A stretch of 64,000 bases of DNA from an uncultured Fretibacterium sp. (lineage in GTDB: Bacteria; Synergistota; Synergistia; Synergistales; Aminobacteriaceae), in the NCBI GenBank assembly GCA_937915755.1, contig CALGGR010000149.1, forward strand, positions 30,909-94,908, read 5' to 3'. Of the stretch, positions 48,390-56,804 are shown in pieces. How positions within the stretch are numbered: the stretch's first letter is position 1; every line of letters starts with the position of its first letter. A program made the translations under genes and the position numbers. The notes beneath the pieces were generated by a model. That model did not search any database and was not told the DNA's origin. It was given only the letters and a program-made list of their open reading frames with translations.

Positions 48390-49162
48390 TACGCTCGGAT
48401 TTTCACGTTCACACTTGCTATTGCGACGGTAAAGATTCTCCCGGCGACATCGTGAAGGGAGCAATACGTCTCGGAATGAAACGGCTCGGATTTTCGGGGC
48501 ATTCATACACGGCGTTCGACACGGGGTATTGCATGAGCCTTGACGGAATACAACGATACAAAGACGAGATTGACAGCCTCAAAGAAGAATACAGCGGTCA
48601 AATTGAGATACTCTGCGGGATTGAGCGGGATTACTATTCCGACATTGAGACTGAGGGCTTCGACTACGTTATAGGCTCTGTGCATTATGTTAATGTTGAC
48701 GGTGAATTTTTGCCCATTGACGAATCGCCTGAAGCCTTCGCGGAATTGATACACCGCTGCAATGATGACCCTTACGACATGGCCGAAAGGTATTATGCTC
48801 TTGTTGCTGACGTTGTGAACAAAACCAATGCTGACATAATCGGGCATTTCGACCTGATCACGAAATTCAACGAGGGCGGGAAGTTCTTTGACGAGGATAA
48901 TCCGCGCTATGTTTCGGCCTGCAATGACGCTCTCGACGCTCTCCTCAAAACTGGAAAGCCATTCGAGATTAACACGGGCGCAATTTCGCGGGGCTGGCGG
49001 AAAACTCCCTACCCGTCAGAGAGAATCCTCAGCTATATAGCCTCGCACGGTGGAAGCGTGATACTCTCCAGTGACTCACACGAAAGGTCAACCCTGATGT
49101 ACAAGTTCGCGGAATGTGAGGAGCTTGCGCGGAAGTTCGGTCTAAGGTTGACAGAACTATGA
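48386..49162 (+). CDS. hisK: Histidinol-phosphatase, PHP type (HisK/HisJ)
   Basis: 258 residues. PHP metal motifs: SDFHVHTCYCDG at the start, FSGHSYTAF, CGIERDYY, GSVHYV, IIGHFDLITKF and LSSDSHER. This matches the PHP-type histidinol phosphatases of Firmicutes (HisK). Its overlap of four bases with hisIE supports a role in histidine synthesis, replacing the phosphatase half of HisB. It also overlaps cobM by four bases. Confidence 0.93.
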   Translation: MIRSDFHVHTCYCDGKDSPGDIVKGAIRLGMKRLGFSGHSYTAFDTGYCMSLDGIQRYKDEIDSLKEEYSGQIEILCGIERDYYSDIETEGFDYVIGSVHYVNVDGEFLPIDESPEAFAELIHRCNDDPYDMAERYYALVADVVNKTNADIIGHFDLITKFNEGGKFFDEDNPRYVSACNDALDALLKTGKPFEINTGAISRGWRKTPYPSERILSYIASHGGSVILSSDSHERSTLMYKFAECEELARKFGLRLTEL

Positions 49163-49914
49163 TTTACTTCATCGGTGCTGGGCCGGGAGCAGTCGACCTA
49201 ATCACTGTCAGAGGTGCGGAAATCCTAAGGAGTGCCGGAAGAATCATCTATGCCGGCTCGCTGGTCAACCCTGAAATTCTGAGTGCATATGCGCGTGATG
49301 GGTGCGAGATTTTCGACAGCTCATCAATGACGCTAGAGGAGATTACAGGGCTTCTCGTTGAGGGACAAGAGTCTGGTATCGTAACTGTGAGGCTGCATTC
49401 GGGCGACCCTGCAATTTTCGGGGCTGTCCGCGAACAGATGAACATTCTGCGCGAAAAGGGTATCCCGTTCGAGGTCGTTCCGGGCGTAAGCTCACTATTT
49501 GCGGCATCGTCGGCACTCAAAACCGAGTACATGATAGCGGGCGGAACTCAGACGCTAATCGTAACGCGGGCTGAAGGACGCACCCCAGTCCCGGAAAGTG
49601 AGGGCGTGAAGTCGCTTGCATCACACGGCGCATCAATCGCGGTGTTTCTTTCGGCGGGAATGTGCGAGGCTGTATGCTCAGAACTTATTGCGGGCGGATA
49701 TGACGATGATACTCCGGCGGCTCTGGTTTACCGCGCATCATGGCCGGACGAGATTGTTATTCGCGGGACACTTTCGACTCTTCCCGAACTTTCACATGGA
49801 ATCACGAAGACGGCGATAATTCTTGCCGGAGACTTTCTGAGTGACATTGACGCAAAATCGAGGCTCTACGACAAAAATTTCAGCCATGAATACCGTGATA
49901 GCAGCATTCACTGA
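49159..49914 (+). CDS. cobM: Cobalt-precorrin-4 C11-methyltransferase
   Basis: 251 residues, SAM-dependent tetrapyrrole methylase. Seen: IYFIGAGPGAVDLITVRGAE, IYAGSLVNPEIL (typical CobM/CbiF), VRLHSGDPAIFGAVREQMNI, and EVVPGVSSLFAASSALKTEY. It methylates C11 of (cobalt-)precorrin-4 in cobalamin synthesis. It is joined to the his genes by a four-base overlap and to cbiG by 29 bases, so both pathways share a message here. Confidence 0.95.
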   Translation: MIYFIGAGPGAVDLITVRGAEILRSAGRIIYAGSLVNPEILSAYARDGCEIFDSSSMTLEEITGLLVEGQESGIVTVRLHSGDPAIFGAVREQMNILREKGIPFEVVPGVSSLFAASSALKTEYMIAGGTQTLIVTRAEGRTPVPESEGVKSLASHGASIAVFLSAGMCEAVCSELIAGGYDDDTPAALVYRASWPDEIVIRGTLSTLPELSHGITKTAIILAGDFLSDIDAKSRLYDKNFSHEYRDSSIH

Positions 49915-50818
49915 AAGAGGCGTTGAACTTGCGCTTAGGATAGCGGGATTTTTGGGCGGGGAAGTTTTTGCGCCTGAGAGAATTTCGCGAGAGGGTGTGA
50001 GGGCTATTGATGGCTCACTGACTGAATGGATGGGGGAAATTTTCCGGCAGTCGGGGGCTATTGTGTTCGTTGGAGCTTGCGGGATTGCCGTGCGCGCGAT
50101 TGCTCCACATGTAAGGGACAAGATGAGCGACCCTGCTGTGATTGTTGCTGACGAAGCGGGGAAGTTCGTGATCCCCATACTTTCCGGCCATGTTGGCGGT
50201 GCGAATGAAATCGCGCGGAAAATTGCGGGCTTCCTTCATGCTGTCCCAGTAATAACTACGGCTACGGACGTGAATAACCTTCCTGCTGTTGACGAATGGG
50301 CGGTGAAGAATGATTGTGTCATCGAAAATCCCAGTACCATCAAGAACGTATCAGGGGCATTGCTTGGGGGTCATGCTGTCGGTGTTGCTGTAACATCTGA
50401 GAATGTCCCGACACCTTTTCCCGTAACTCTGATGCTGAGGCCGAGAGTGCTAGTGCTTGGTGCGGGTTGCAATCGCGGAGTTGAACCATCGAAATTTGAG
50501 CGTTCGGCAATAGATTTCCTTAACGGCGCGGGAGTAAGCGTCCTGAGTTTGAAGGCTCTCGCCACGATTGACATCAAGAAGGACGAACCGGCCATGAAGA
50601 TTTTTGCAGAACGCCATAACATTCCGCTTGTTACATTCAGTGCGGAGGAACTTCAGGCATTGAAGGGGGAGTTTTCGTCTTCTGAGACTGTGAGGAAGTT
50701 CACGGGGACTGACAACGTATGCGAGAGGGCTTGTGTTCTCTGCGCGGGCGAGGGTGCTGTTCTCATGAGGAGCAAGTGCATTTATGACGGAATGACTTTT
50801 GCGCTCGCTCGAATGTAA
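49886..50818 (+). CDS. cbiG: Cobalt-precorrin-5A hydrolase CbiG
   Basis: 310 residues from the ATG at 49886, inside the end of cobM. CbiG opens the lactone ring of cobalt-precorrin-5A, releasing acetaldehyde, a mark of the anaerobic cobalamin route. N-terminal domain (FVGACGIAVRAIAPHVRDKM, PAVIVADEAGKFVIPILSGH, VGGANEIA), a middle part and the C-terminal domain (VLVLGAGCNRGV ... ERACVLCAGEGAVLMRSKCI) are all present. No further cob/cbi gene follows; the tail overlaps the convergent glycosylase gene by 37 bases. Confidence 0.95.
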   Translation: MNTVIAAFTERGVELALRIAGFLGGEVFAPERISREGVRAIDGSLTEWMGEIFRQSGAIVFVGACGIAVRAIAPHVRDKMSDPAVIVADEAGKFVIPILSGHVGGANEIARKIAGFLHAVPVITTATDVNNLPAVDEWAVKNDCVIENPSTIKNVSGALLGGHAVGVAVTSENVPTPFPVTLMLRPRVLVLGAGCNRGVEPSKFERSAIDFLNGAGVSVLSLKALATIDIKKDEPAMKIFAERHNIPLVTFSAEELQALKGEFSSSETVRKFTGTDNVCERACVLCAGEGAVLMRSKCIYDGMTFALARM

Positions 50819-51363
50819 CGCCACAAGAAATCCCTGCATTCTTCTGCGTAATCTATGTTGATACGTTTGGAAGTTGCGACAGGAAAATCATATCCCTCGT
50901 CAGCAATATAGATCTCATTCCCGCAGAGGTCAGCCCCGTAATGCTCACGAGTTATTCCCATAGCCTGACATAATTTTCCTGGCCCGTCGCAGAGATTTTT
51001 AACCCGTGAAGTTCCCCGCCTGGCCGTCATAATGTCGATACCCTCAATGGGTTCAAGCGCACGTATAAGGACTGCTTCAGGTTTCCCCACGACGCTCGCG
51101 GTAACGTTGAAGCAGCAGTGCATTCCGTAAATGAGGTAGACATACGCGAGTCCTCCCTCGTGGAACATGATCTCGGTTCTTGCTGTCCTCCTTCCATTGT
51201 AACTGTGAGCGGCTTTGTCCTCAGGGCCTCTGTATGCCTCAGCCTCGATGATTATTCCTGATGTCCTACCCTCGCAAGAGTCGTGGACAAGGACCTTCCC
51301 GATTAGTTCATAGGCAAGCGTGCAGGCGTCTCGTTCGTAAAATGAGCGTTCTAATTTAATCAT
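50782..51363 (-). CDS. 3-methyladenine DNA glycosylase (AAG/Mpg family)
   Basis: 193 residues. The AAG fold is shown by LAYELIGKVLVHD, IIEAEAYRGPEDKAAHSYNG with catalytic Glu, RTEIMFHEGGLAYVYLIYGM, HCCFNVTA and GPGKLCQAMGI. It removes alkylated or deaminated purines such as 3-methyladenine and hypoxanthine in base excision repair. It is convergent with cbiG and divergent from the PP2C gene 50 bases away. Confidence 0.94.
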   Translation of the reverse strand: MIKLERSFYERDACTLAYELIGKVLVHDSCEGRTSGIIIEAEAYRGPEDKAAHSYNGRRTARTEIMFHEGGLAYVYLIYGMHCCFNVTASVVGKPEAVLIRALEPIEGIDIMTARRGTSRVKNLCDGPGKLCQAMGITREHYGADLCGNEIYIADEGYDFPVATSKRINIDYAEECRDFLWRYIRASAKVIPS

Positions 51364-51413
51364 GGCCGATAGTATGTGCTAATATTGACGAAATTTCAAG
51401 GAGGCTGATTATT

Positions 51414-52184
51414 ATGAGATTTGCGGTACGTTCCGAGACCGGTTACAAGCGAACCAACAATGAGGATAACTTTTTCTGCAACGGAATTTACATGACTCCA
51501 TCAGAATGTGACAGGCCGTTTTTCTTGAGCGGTTTTGCTGAAGTTCCATGTATTTTTGCAGTCTTTGACGGAATGGGCGGTCATGATTGCGGGGAACTTG
51601 CGTCGCTCATGGCTGTTGAAACTCTCGCTGAACATGCCGGGAAAATTCGTGAAGGTTCATGCGATGAGGTTGACGCTTTCGTGAAAGATGCTGACAGAAA
51701 GCTGCTGGCTCTCATGGACGATCGAGGCATAAGGACGGGTACGACGTGCGCGATGTGCGTGTTCGGGAAAAATTTCTTCACCGCCTATAATCTGGGAGAC
51801 TCTCGAATATACAGCGTAAAGAATGGATTCCTAACGCGAATTAATGACGACCACACCGTAGCCGAAGAGATGGTACGAGCAGGCCGTCTCAATCCCAAAT
51901 ATGCTGACGACTCAAGGTACAGCAATATTCTCACTCGCTTCATAGGAATGAAAGAGGATGAATTAGCCTCGAAACCCGATGTTTACGCGCTCTTGGATTA
52001 TGAGGAAAACAAGAGGGTTCTATTATGCACTGACGGTCTCAACAAGATGCTCAAGCACAAAGAGATGAACGAGATCATGAAGAGTGCAGAGACCGTTGAT
52101 GATGCTGTGAACGGCCTTGTCGACGCGGCATTGAATCGCGGCGGAAAGGACAACGTAACATGTATAGTGATAGAGTGGCAGTGA
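51414..52184 (+). CDS. PP2C-family protein serine/threonine phosphatase
   Basis: 256 residues, single PP2C domain, no membrane segment (unlike SpoIIE types). Metal-binding motifs: RSETGYKRTNNEDNFFCN, FAVFDGMGGHDCGELAS, TTCAMCVFG, LGDSRIY and GGKDNVTCIVIE. It dephosphorylates Ser/Thr phosphoproteins; the partner kinase is not seen here. AAGGAGG stands in front of the ATG. It overlaps the radical SAM gene by 25 bases. Confidence 0.92.
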   Translation: MRFAVRSETGYKRTNNEDNFFCNGIYMTPSECDRPFFLSGFAEVPCIFAVFDGMGGHDCGELASLMAVETLAEHAGKIREGSCDEVDAFVKDADRKLLALMDDRGIRTGTTCAMCVFGKNFFTAYNLGDSRIYSVKNGFLTRINDDHTVAEEMVRAGRLNPKYADDSRYSNILTRFIGMKEDELASKPDVYALLDYEENKRVLLCTDGLNKMLKHKEMNEIMKSAETVDDAVNGLVDAALNRGGKDNVTCIVIEWQ

Positions 52185-53053
52185 GGGACATAAGCACAAA
52201 ATCGATCCTCACGAAATCGAACCTTCCAGTTGCAGCGTACTCAGCGAATCCGTATACAGGCTGTGAGCATTCCTGCATGTACTGCTATGCGTCATTCATG
52301 AAGAGATTCACGAACCACCCTGAAGAATGGGGGAGCTTTGTTGATGTCAAGACATGGCCGGCGGTTCGTAATCCTGAGAAATATTCCGGGCTTGAGATTT
52401 TCATCGGCTCGGTAACAGATCCGTATCAGCCGCTGGAGGAGAAATACTGTCGGACTCGCAGGCTTCTTGAGGAGCTTCAGGGGCATAATGTGAGGATAAG
52501 CATTGCAACGAAATCTGACTTGGTACTTCGTGATATAGACATCATAAAGACATTTTCCAACGCCAGGGTCTCATGGAGCATAAACACATTGGACGAGTCA
52601 TTCCGTTCTGAGATGGACAAAGCCGTGAGCATTGAGCGGAGATTGTCGGCAATGAGGGAGTTTCACGCTGCAGGGGTACGCACAACATGTTTCATCTCGC
52701 CGATATTTCCGGGAATTACGGACGTTCCCGCAATAATTGACCGTGCAAAGAATCAGTGCAATCTTGTGTGGCTTGAGAACTTAAACTTGCGGGGGAATTA
52801 CCGTGCTGTGATAATGAACTGGATTCGTGAGAAGCACCCTGAACTTTTTGGACTGTATAGCGAAATCTACAACGCCAAGATTTTATCTTACTGGTACGAA
52901 CTTGATGAGATGATGAGGGATTACTGCGTCAGAAATGGCCTGCCCTATGTCCGCAATGATGACAGCATGGAGAGGCCGTTTGATGCACCGCCTGTTGTAG
53001 TAAATTATTTCTTCCACTCGGAAATTGTGATGCACAAAAAAAGCGGCCAGTGA
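52160..53053 (+). CDS. Radical SAM protein (Rv2578c / SplB-related family)
   Basis: 297 residues. The N-terminal motif NPYTGCEHSCMYCYASFMKR holds the C-x3-C-x2-C that binds the SAM iron-sulfur cluster; IFIGSVTDPYQPLEEKYC and ISIATKSDLVLRDIDI follow, as in the family related to spore photoproduct lyase. The reaction is unknown; relatives are suggested to act on DNA or RNA. Its stop codon is part of the hairpin that ends flgL from the other side. Confidence 0.85.
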   Translation: MYSDRVAVRDISTKSILTKSNLPVAAYSANPYTGCEHSCMYCYASFMKRFTNHPEEWGSFVDVKTWPAVRNPEKYSGLEIFIGSVTDPYQPLEEKYCRTRRLLEELQGHNVRISIATKSDLVLRDIDIIKTFSNARVSWSINTLDESFRSEMDKAVSIERRLSAMREFHAAGVRTTCFISPIFPGITDVPAIIDRAKNQCNLVWLENLNLRGNYRAVIMNWIREKHPELFGLYSEIYNAKILSYWYELDEMMRDYCVRNGLPYVRNDDSMERPFDAPPVVVNYFFHSEIVMHKKSGQ

Positions 53054-53073
53054 AAGAAAATCTCATTGACCGC
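53036..53073 (-). terminator. Rho-independent terminator of flgL (shared hairpin)
   Basis: On the - strand GCGGTCAATGA and TCACTGGCCGC pair over 11 bases (two G-U) around a nine-base loop, followed by seven T. The + strand radical SAM stop codon lies in the stem. Confidence 0.8.
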
Positions 53074-53082
53074 CGGAAATCT

Positions 53083-56000
53083 CTAGTGAAGGAAATCCAG
53101 AAGGCTCGGCTGAATCAACCGCGAAATCACCGCCAGGTTCGCCTGATACATGTAATCCGCAATCATGAGCTGTGAAATTGCGTCGGCCGGGTCAATCTTC
53201 GCAACATCGTCGTACTGCTCATCCATTATGGCATTCTCCGCAATAAGACGTTCATTGTTGTAGTTGTAGCGTGCCTGTAACGCCCCGTTCTCGGCCATGA
53301 CTGAGAGAATGTTGCTGATGAAGTTGTCGATTCTCGGGAGCATCTTGTCAGCGATGTCATCACGATTCCCGGCTTCGACCGCCGCGATTATGTCGTTGAT
53401 TACCCCGAAGCCGTTCTGCTTCATTGTGTTTGCGCCGCTCCTGATTGTTGCGTTCTGCGCGTGTATTCCGTCATCGTAGAAGCCGCCGTCAATTCCGCGA
53501 GTCGTTGCGCTGCCCTCAAGGTTGTAGCCTCCGCGATAGTAGCTCCTTGTGGAAGTGCCAGTGCCGAGAAAGTCCGAAGTTTTCCCTGAAAGGTACGAGA
53601 TTTCAGCACTCAGAGTATTTCCTGATTTATCCTTGAACGATATAGTCCCCGCGTCTTCATCTGCCTCTGCTGTAACGCCTGTGTTCTTGAAGGCCGCAAT
53701 GACTGCATCTTTTCTGCTGTCTGCATCTGTAGCTCCTGACAGATCAACAGTGTATCTTTTCCCAGCAACATCTATTATCGCTGACGGAGCAGTAAAATTC
53801 CTATAGTCGAGAGGGTAACTGCTATCTTTCTTCTCCATGAACTCAGCCTTAACCGAGTACCCTCTAGGCGACCACATCATGAACTCTCCGTCCCTATTGA
53901 TTTCCGCCTGAACATCGTAGTCCTGCATTCTCGCGTTCACGAACTTCACAATGTCGTCGGCCATTATCTTGTCATCAGCCGTAACGTCCCTCAATGCCGT
54001 TAGGTCTATCGTGTGCGTGTAACCCGCAACTGTGATATTCAGCGCATCAGCGGGGAAGCTCTGAGCGTTTATGTCCCAAATGAATTGCGTATCGTCGAGA
54101 AGCCCCTCGCCTGTTCCGTCCTCGTTAATCCGTCCCTGAACACCTGTGGACAGACCGAGTGCGTCCTCCGCGATATGACCCTTAACGTCGAGGACATTAA
54201 CCGCCGAGCCGTCAACGCTTGAGATTGAGATTATCGGGTAGTCGCCTGAATTTCTCATTGCTGCCTGACCCATGTGCGTATCGTAGTAGTTGATGTATAG
54301 CCAGTCGCCTGCCTGAGTGCGTAACCTGTCCATAACGTCTTTCACCGTATCCGTCTTGCTAACGTCGATTTCAACGCTATGTGAGAGGTTAGAGAATCTT
54401 ATCGTCCCATCGCGGAAAGCCTGTCCGTATACCTGCTCGAAAGTCCCTGCGCCCGTCAACCTGCTGTCCTTCATCGGGATTTTCGTCTGCTGAAGGTTCG
54501 ATGTTACACCGCCGTGAATGCCCATCTGTGCGGCAAGTCCTCCCGAATAGTCGTTCCATTCAGGGTCATCAAACGGCATATCAACAACAGTGAAAGCCTC
54601 TCCCGAAAGGAAGTATATCGAGCATGATTCGGGTATCTCCATTCCGTCAGAGTCAACGTGACGGACGAAGCCCATAATATTTTCGCCCTCGATTTCGTTC
54701 ACCTGTTCGACGATAGACTCCATCACGAGCGAGCGGTCAACAAAGCCCGTATTCTTGTCTATAACGTCAGCCCTCTTTATGTTGACATCGTAGTACATTC
54801 CGCAGTTCATCTGGACGCGCATTGGAACGCCCACGTTGTCATCGACGCAAGGAGCTGAGGGGAAGTTCACGCACTTCATGCCACGTCCAGCATAGCCTGT
54901 CTTCTCGTTGTAACCGTCAGTTCTCAAGGCTGTTGAAAGTCCCAGCCTGTCCGCGTAATGATTCTCGTTCATGTCGAGGAATATAACCTGTTCGCCGTTG
55001 AAGCCTCTCATTACGAGCCTCTGAGTTTTCTCCTCGCCGTCAAGAGTTCCGAGTCCTGCGTCGTCTTTAACGTCCTCGCTCAGTGTTACTTCAAGCCACC
55101 CCGCACCAGCATTCTGAAGCCTTGATGCTAACTCCTCAAGCCCATAATTCCCCTCATTTAGCTTTATGTCAACGGTGTGGCCTCCGCTCATTACACGCCA
55201 ATGCAACTGCTCGCCCGCCTCAACCGTAAGAACGTCATTGACACCGAACTCGCGCGACTTCATGGCCGTCTCCATTCCTAGAACGTCGAAAACGTCCATG
55301 TGGCTTTGGTCGAGTTTACGTGTCTCACTCTTTGCTATAAGCGTATCCTCGTTCTCTTTTAGCTCGAACATGGCTTTTGCGTTACCATCTGCCTTAATAG
55401 TTAGCGAGGGGTAATGCAGAGCCTCTTTAGCTTCGTCAATCCTTAGGCGGTCTTCGGGAAGGTCTCCGATTCTTTGTGCGGTGATTACGATTTTCTTTCC
55501 GTCAGACGAAGTTCGCGCGAAGACTCCGTTAATGCTGTTGATTTTCTCTGCTACAGATTCTACTGTATCGGTGTCTGTGATTCTGACTATGCCGTCTTTG
55601 ATGAGTTCGTCATCTGACTTCTTTGCGATTTCGTCATCAGTGAGTGTTGAAGTCGATGAGCTTCCGACCGCTATCCTGAGCAATGATGTCTCACCTGCGG
55701 CGGGCTTCCAGTCAACCGTAGTCATATCAATCGTTGAAGTCTCGGCCTCCATAGGCATGTAATCAGTGTCCGGCCACCCCGTAATTCCAATCTTCTCGCC
55801 CGTGTTGCTCTTGAAGAAAAGCTGCTGTGTCCTTGATTCTTCGTCCCTCTCAATGTAAGCTTGAACTAACATATCCGCGCCCTGATCTTCGAGCGAGCTG
55901 TTCACGATGTCGGCAAGGTCTTGAAGGCTGATCCCTGTGAGTTCGCCGGGGTCTCTGTAACCGTCAGCGTCGGAGTAATTCACGAGCTTCGTACTGTCGC

Positions 56001-56721
56001 CCCTGTACTTGTTGGTCTTGTTGTAGTCGGAGTCCTTCCAGTCTTCGGGAATGAATACGGACAGCGTCCTGTTTCCGACGGTGATTTGAACTTTCTCCTC
56101 ACGTCCCTGCCACGTCCAATCGAGACCGACTTTGTGGGAGCATATGAAGTATGAGTCCTCATTCTCCGGAACAATATCGCTCCCCGCAAACGAAATGTCT
56201 CCAAGAAGGCTCTCACTCACTGCGTATTTAATCCTGTCGTCATTACCCTGATATACGATGCTTCCGTCGGGCATTTCAACAAAAGGCTTAGTGCTTGTGT
56301 CAGTTCCGCCGAAAAGATACTGCCCCGCTACTTTTGTGTTGAGGTTGTCCATCATGATTCTCTTGTTGGCCTCAATCTGCGCGGTAATGTCCTTCAGCTG
56401 GTCATTGCTTAATGCTCCGTCTCCTGCCTGAATAACGAGACTTCTTATTGACTGAACGGCATCAAGTACGTTGTTCAGAGCAGAATCCGCGTAACGAAGC
56501 ATCGTTATTCCGTTTGTCGTGTTAGTCTGATACTTGTCGTTAGCGTTTAATGCTGACTGCAACGCTAGAGACCTCGATATCGCGGAAGGGTTGTCGGAAA
56601 GTTTAGTGTATTTGTTCCCGGTTGCTATCTGCTTCTGAAGGTCTTGAATATTCCGCTGGCTCTGGGATAGGGAGTTCATCAAGCTCCCATACATTGTTGA
56701 TGTCGTCAATCGGCTGTACAT
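53083..56721 (-). CDS. flgL: Flagellar hook-filament junction protein FlgL, greatly enlarged
   Basis: 1212 residues, against about 300 in well-studied species. The ends are ordinary FlgL: residues 1-150 (SRLTTSTMYGSLMNSLSQSQ ... NPSAISRSLALQSALNAN, LFGGTDTSTKPF) and about 1075-1212 (RYNYNNERLIAENAIMDEQY, PADAISQLMIADYMYQANLA). They form the D0/D1 coiled rods in the junction ring. Between them lie about 900 residues of variable surface domain built from roughly seven degenerate units that combine a helix (ELASRLQNAGAGWLEVTL, VMDRLRTQAGDWLYINYY, DIVKFVNARMQDYDVQAEIN) with beta strands and often a closing LGL/LGLS motif, like Flagellin_IN modules. A terminator-like hairpin separates it from flgK. 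Confidence 0.92.
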   Translation of the reverse strand: MYSRLTTSTMYGSLMNSLSQSQRNIQDLQKQIATGNKYTKLSDNPSAISRSLALQSALNANDKYQTNTTNGITMLRYADSALNNVLDAVQSIRSLVIQAGDGALSNDQLKDITAQIEANKRIMMDNLNTKVAGQYLFGGTDTSTKPFVEMPDGSIVYQGNDDRIKYAVSESLLGDISFAGSDIVPENEDSYFICSHKVGLDWTWQGREEKVQITVGNRTLSVFIPEDWKDSDYNKTNKYRGDSTKLVNYSDADGYRDPGELTGISLQDLADIVNSSLEDQGADMLVQAYIERDEESRTQQLFFKSNTGEKIGITGWPDTDYMPMEAETSTIDMTTVDWKPAAGETSLLRIAVGSSSTSTLTDDEIAKKSDDELIKDGIVRITDTDTVESVAEKINSINGVFARTSSDGKKIVITAQRIGDLPEDRLRIDEAKEALHYPSLTIKADGNAKAMFELKENEDTLIAKSETRKLDQSHMDVFDVLGMETAMKSREFGVNDVLTVEAGEQLHWRVMSGGHTVDIKLNEGNYGLEELASRLQNAGAGWLEVTLSEDVKDDAGLGTLDGEEKTQRLVMRGFNGEQVIFLDMNENHYADRLGLSTALRTDGYNEKTGYAGRGMKCVNFPSAPCVDDNVGVPMRVQMNCGMYYDVNIKRADVIDKNTGFVDRSLVMESIVEQVNEIEGENIMGFVRHVDSDGMEIPESCSIYFLSGEAFTVVDMPFDDPEWNDYSGGLAAQMGIHGGVTSNLQQTKIPMKDSRLTGAGTFEQVYGQAFRDGTIRFSNLSHSVEIDVSKTDTVKDVMDRLRTQAGDWLYINYYDTHMGQAAMRNSGDYPIISISSVDGSAVNVLDVKGHIAEDALGLSTGVQGRINEDGTGEGLLDDTQFIWDINAQSFPADALNITVAGYTHTIDLTALRDVTADDKIMADDIVKFVNARMQDYDVQAEINRDGEFMMWSPRGYSVKAEFMEKKDSSYPLDYRNFTAPSAIIDVAGKRYTVDLSGATDADSRKDAVIAAFKNTGVTAEADEDAGTISFKDKSGNTLSAEISYLSGKTSDFLGTGTSTRSYYRGGYNLEGSATTRGIDGGFYDDGIHAQNATIRSGANTMKQNGFGVINDIIAAVEAGNRDDIADKMLPRIDNFISNILSVMAENGALQARYNYNNERLIAENAIMDEQYDDVAKIDPADAISQLMIADYMYQANLAVISRLIQPSLLDFLH

Positions 56722-56743
56722 GTTAATTTCTCCTTCTAATGTT

Positions 56744-56776
56744 AAAAAAATTCCCTCCCGCTTCCTTCTGGGAGGG
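56744..56776 (-). terminator. Hairpin with T run between flgK and flgL
   Basis: On the - strand CCCTCCC and GGGAGGG form a 7-bp GC stem with a ten-base loop, followed by AATTTTTTT. It lies 29 bases after the flgK stop and about 23 bases before the flgL start, so it would lower flgL expression relative to flgK or end the flgK message. Confidence 0.7.
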
Positions 56777-56804
56777 TGTTAATCGTGGGCGGGTCCTGCT
56801 AAGT

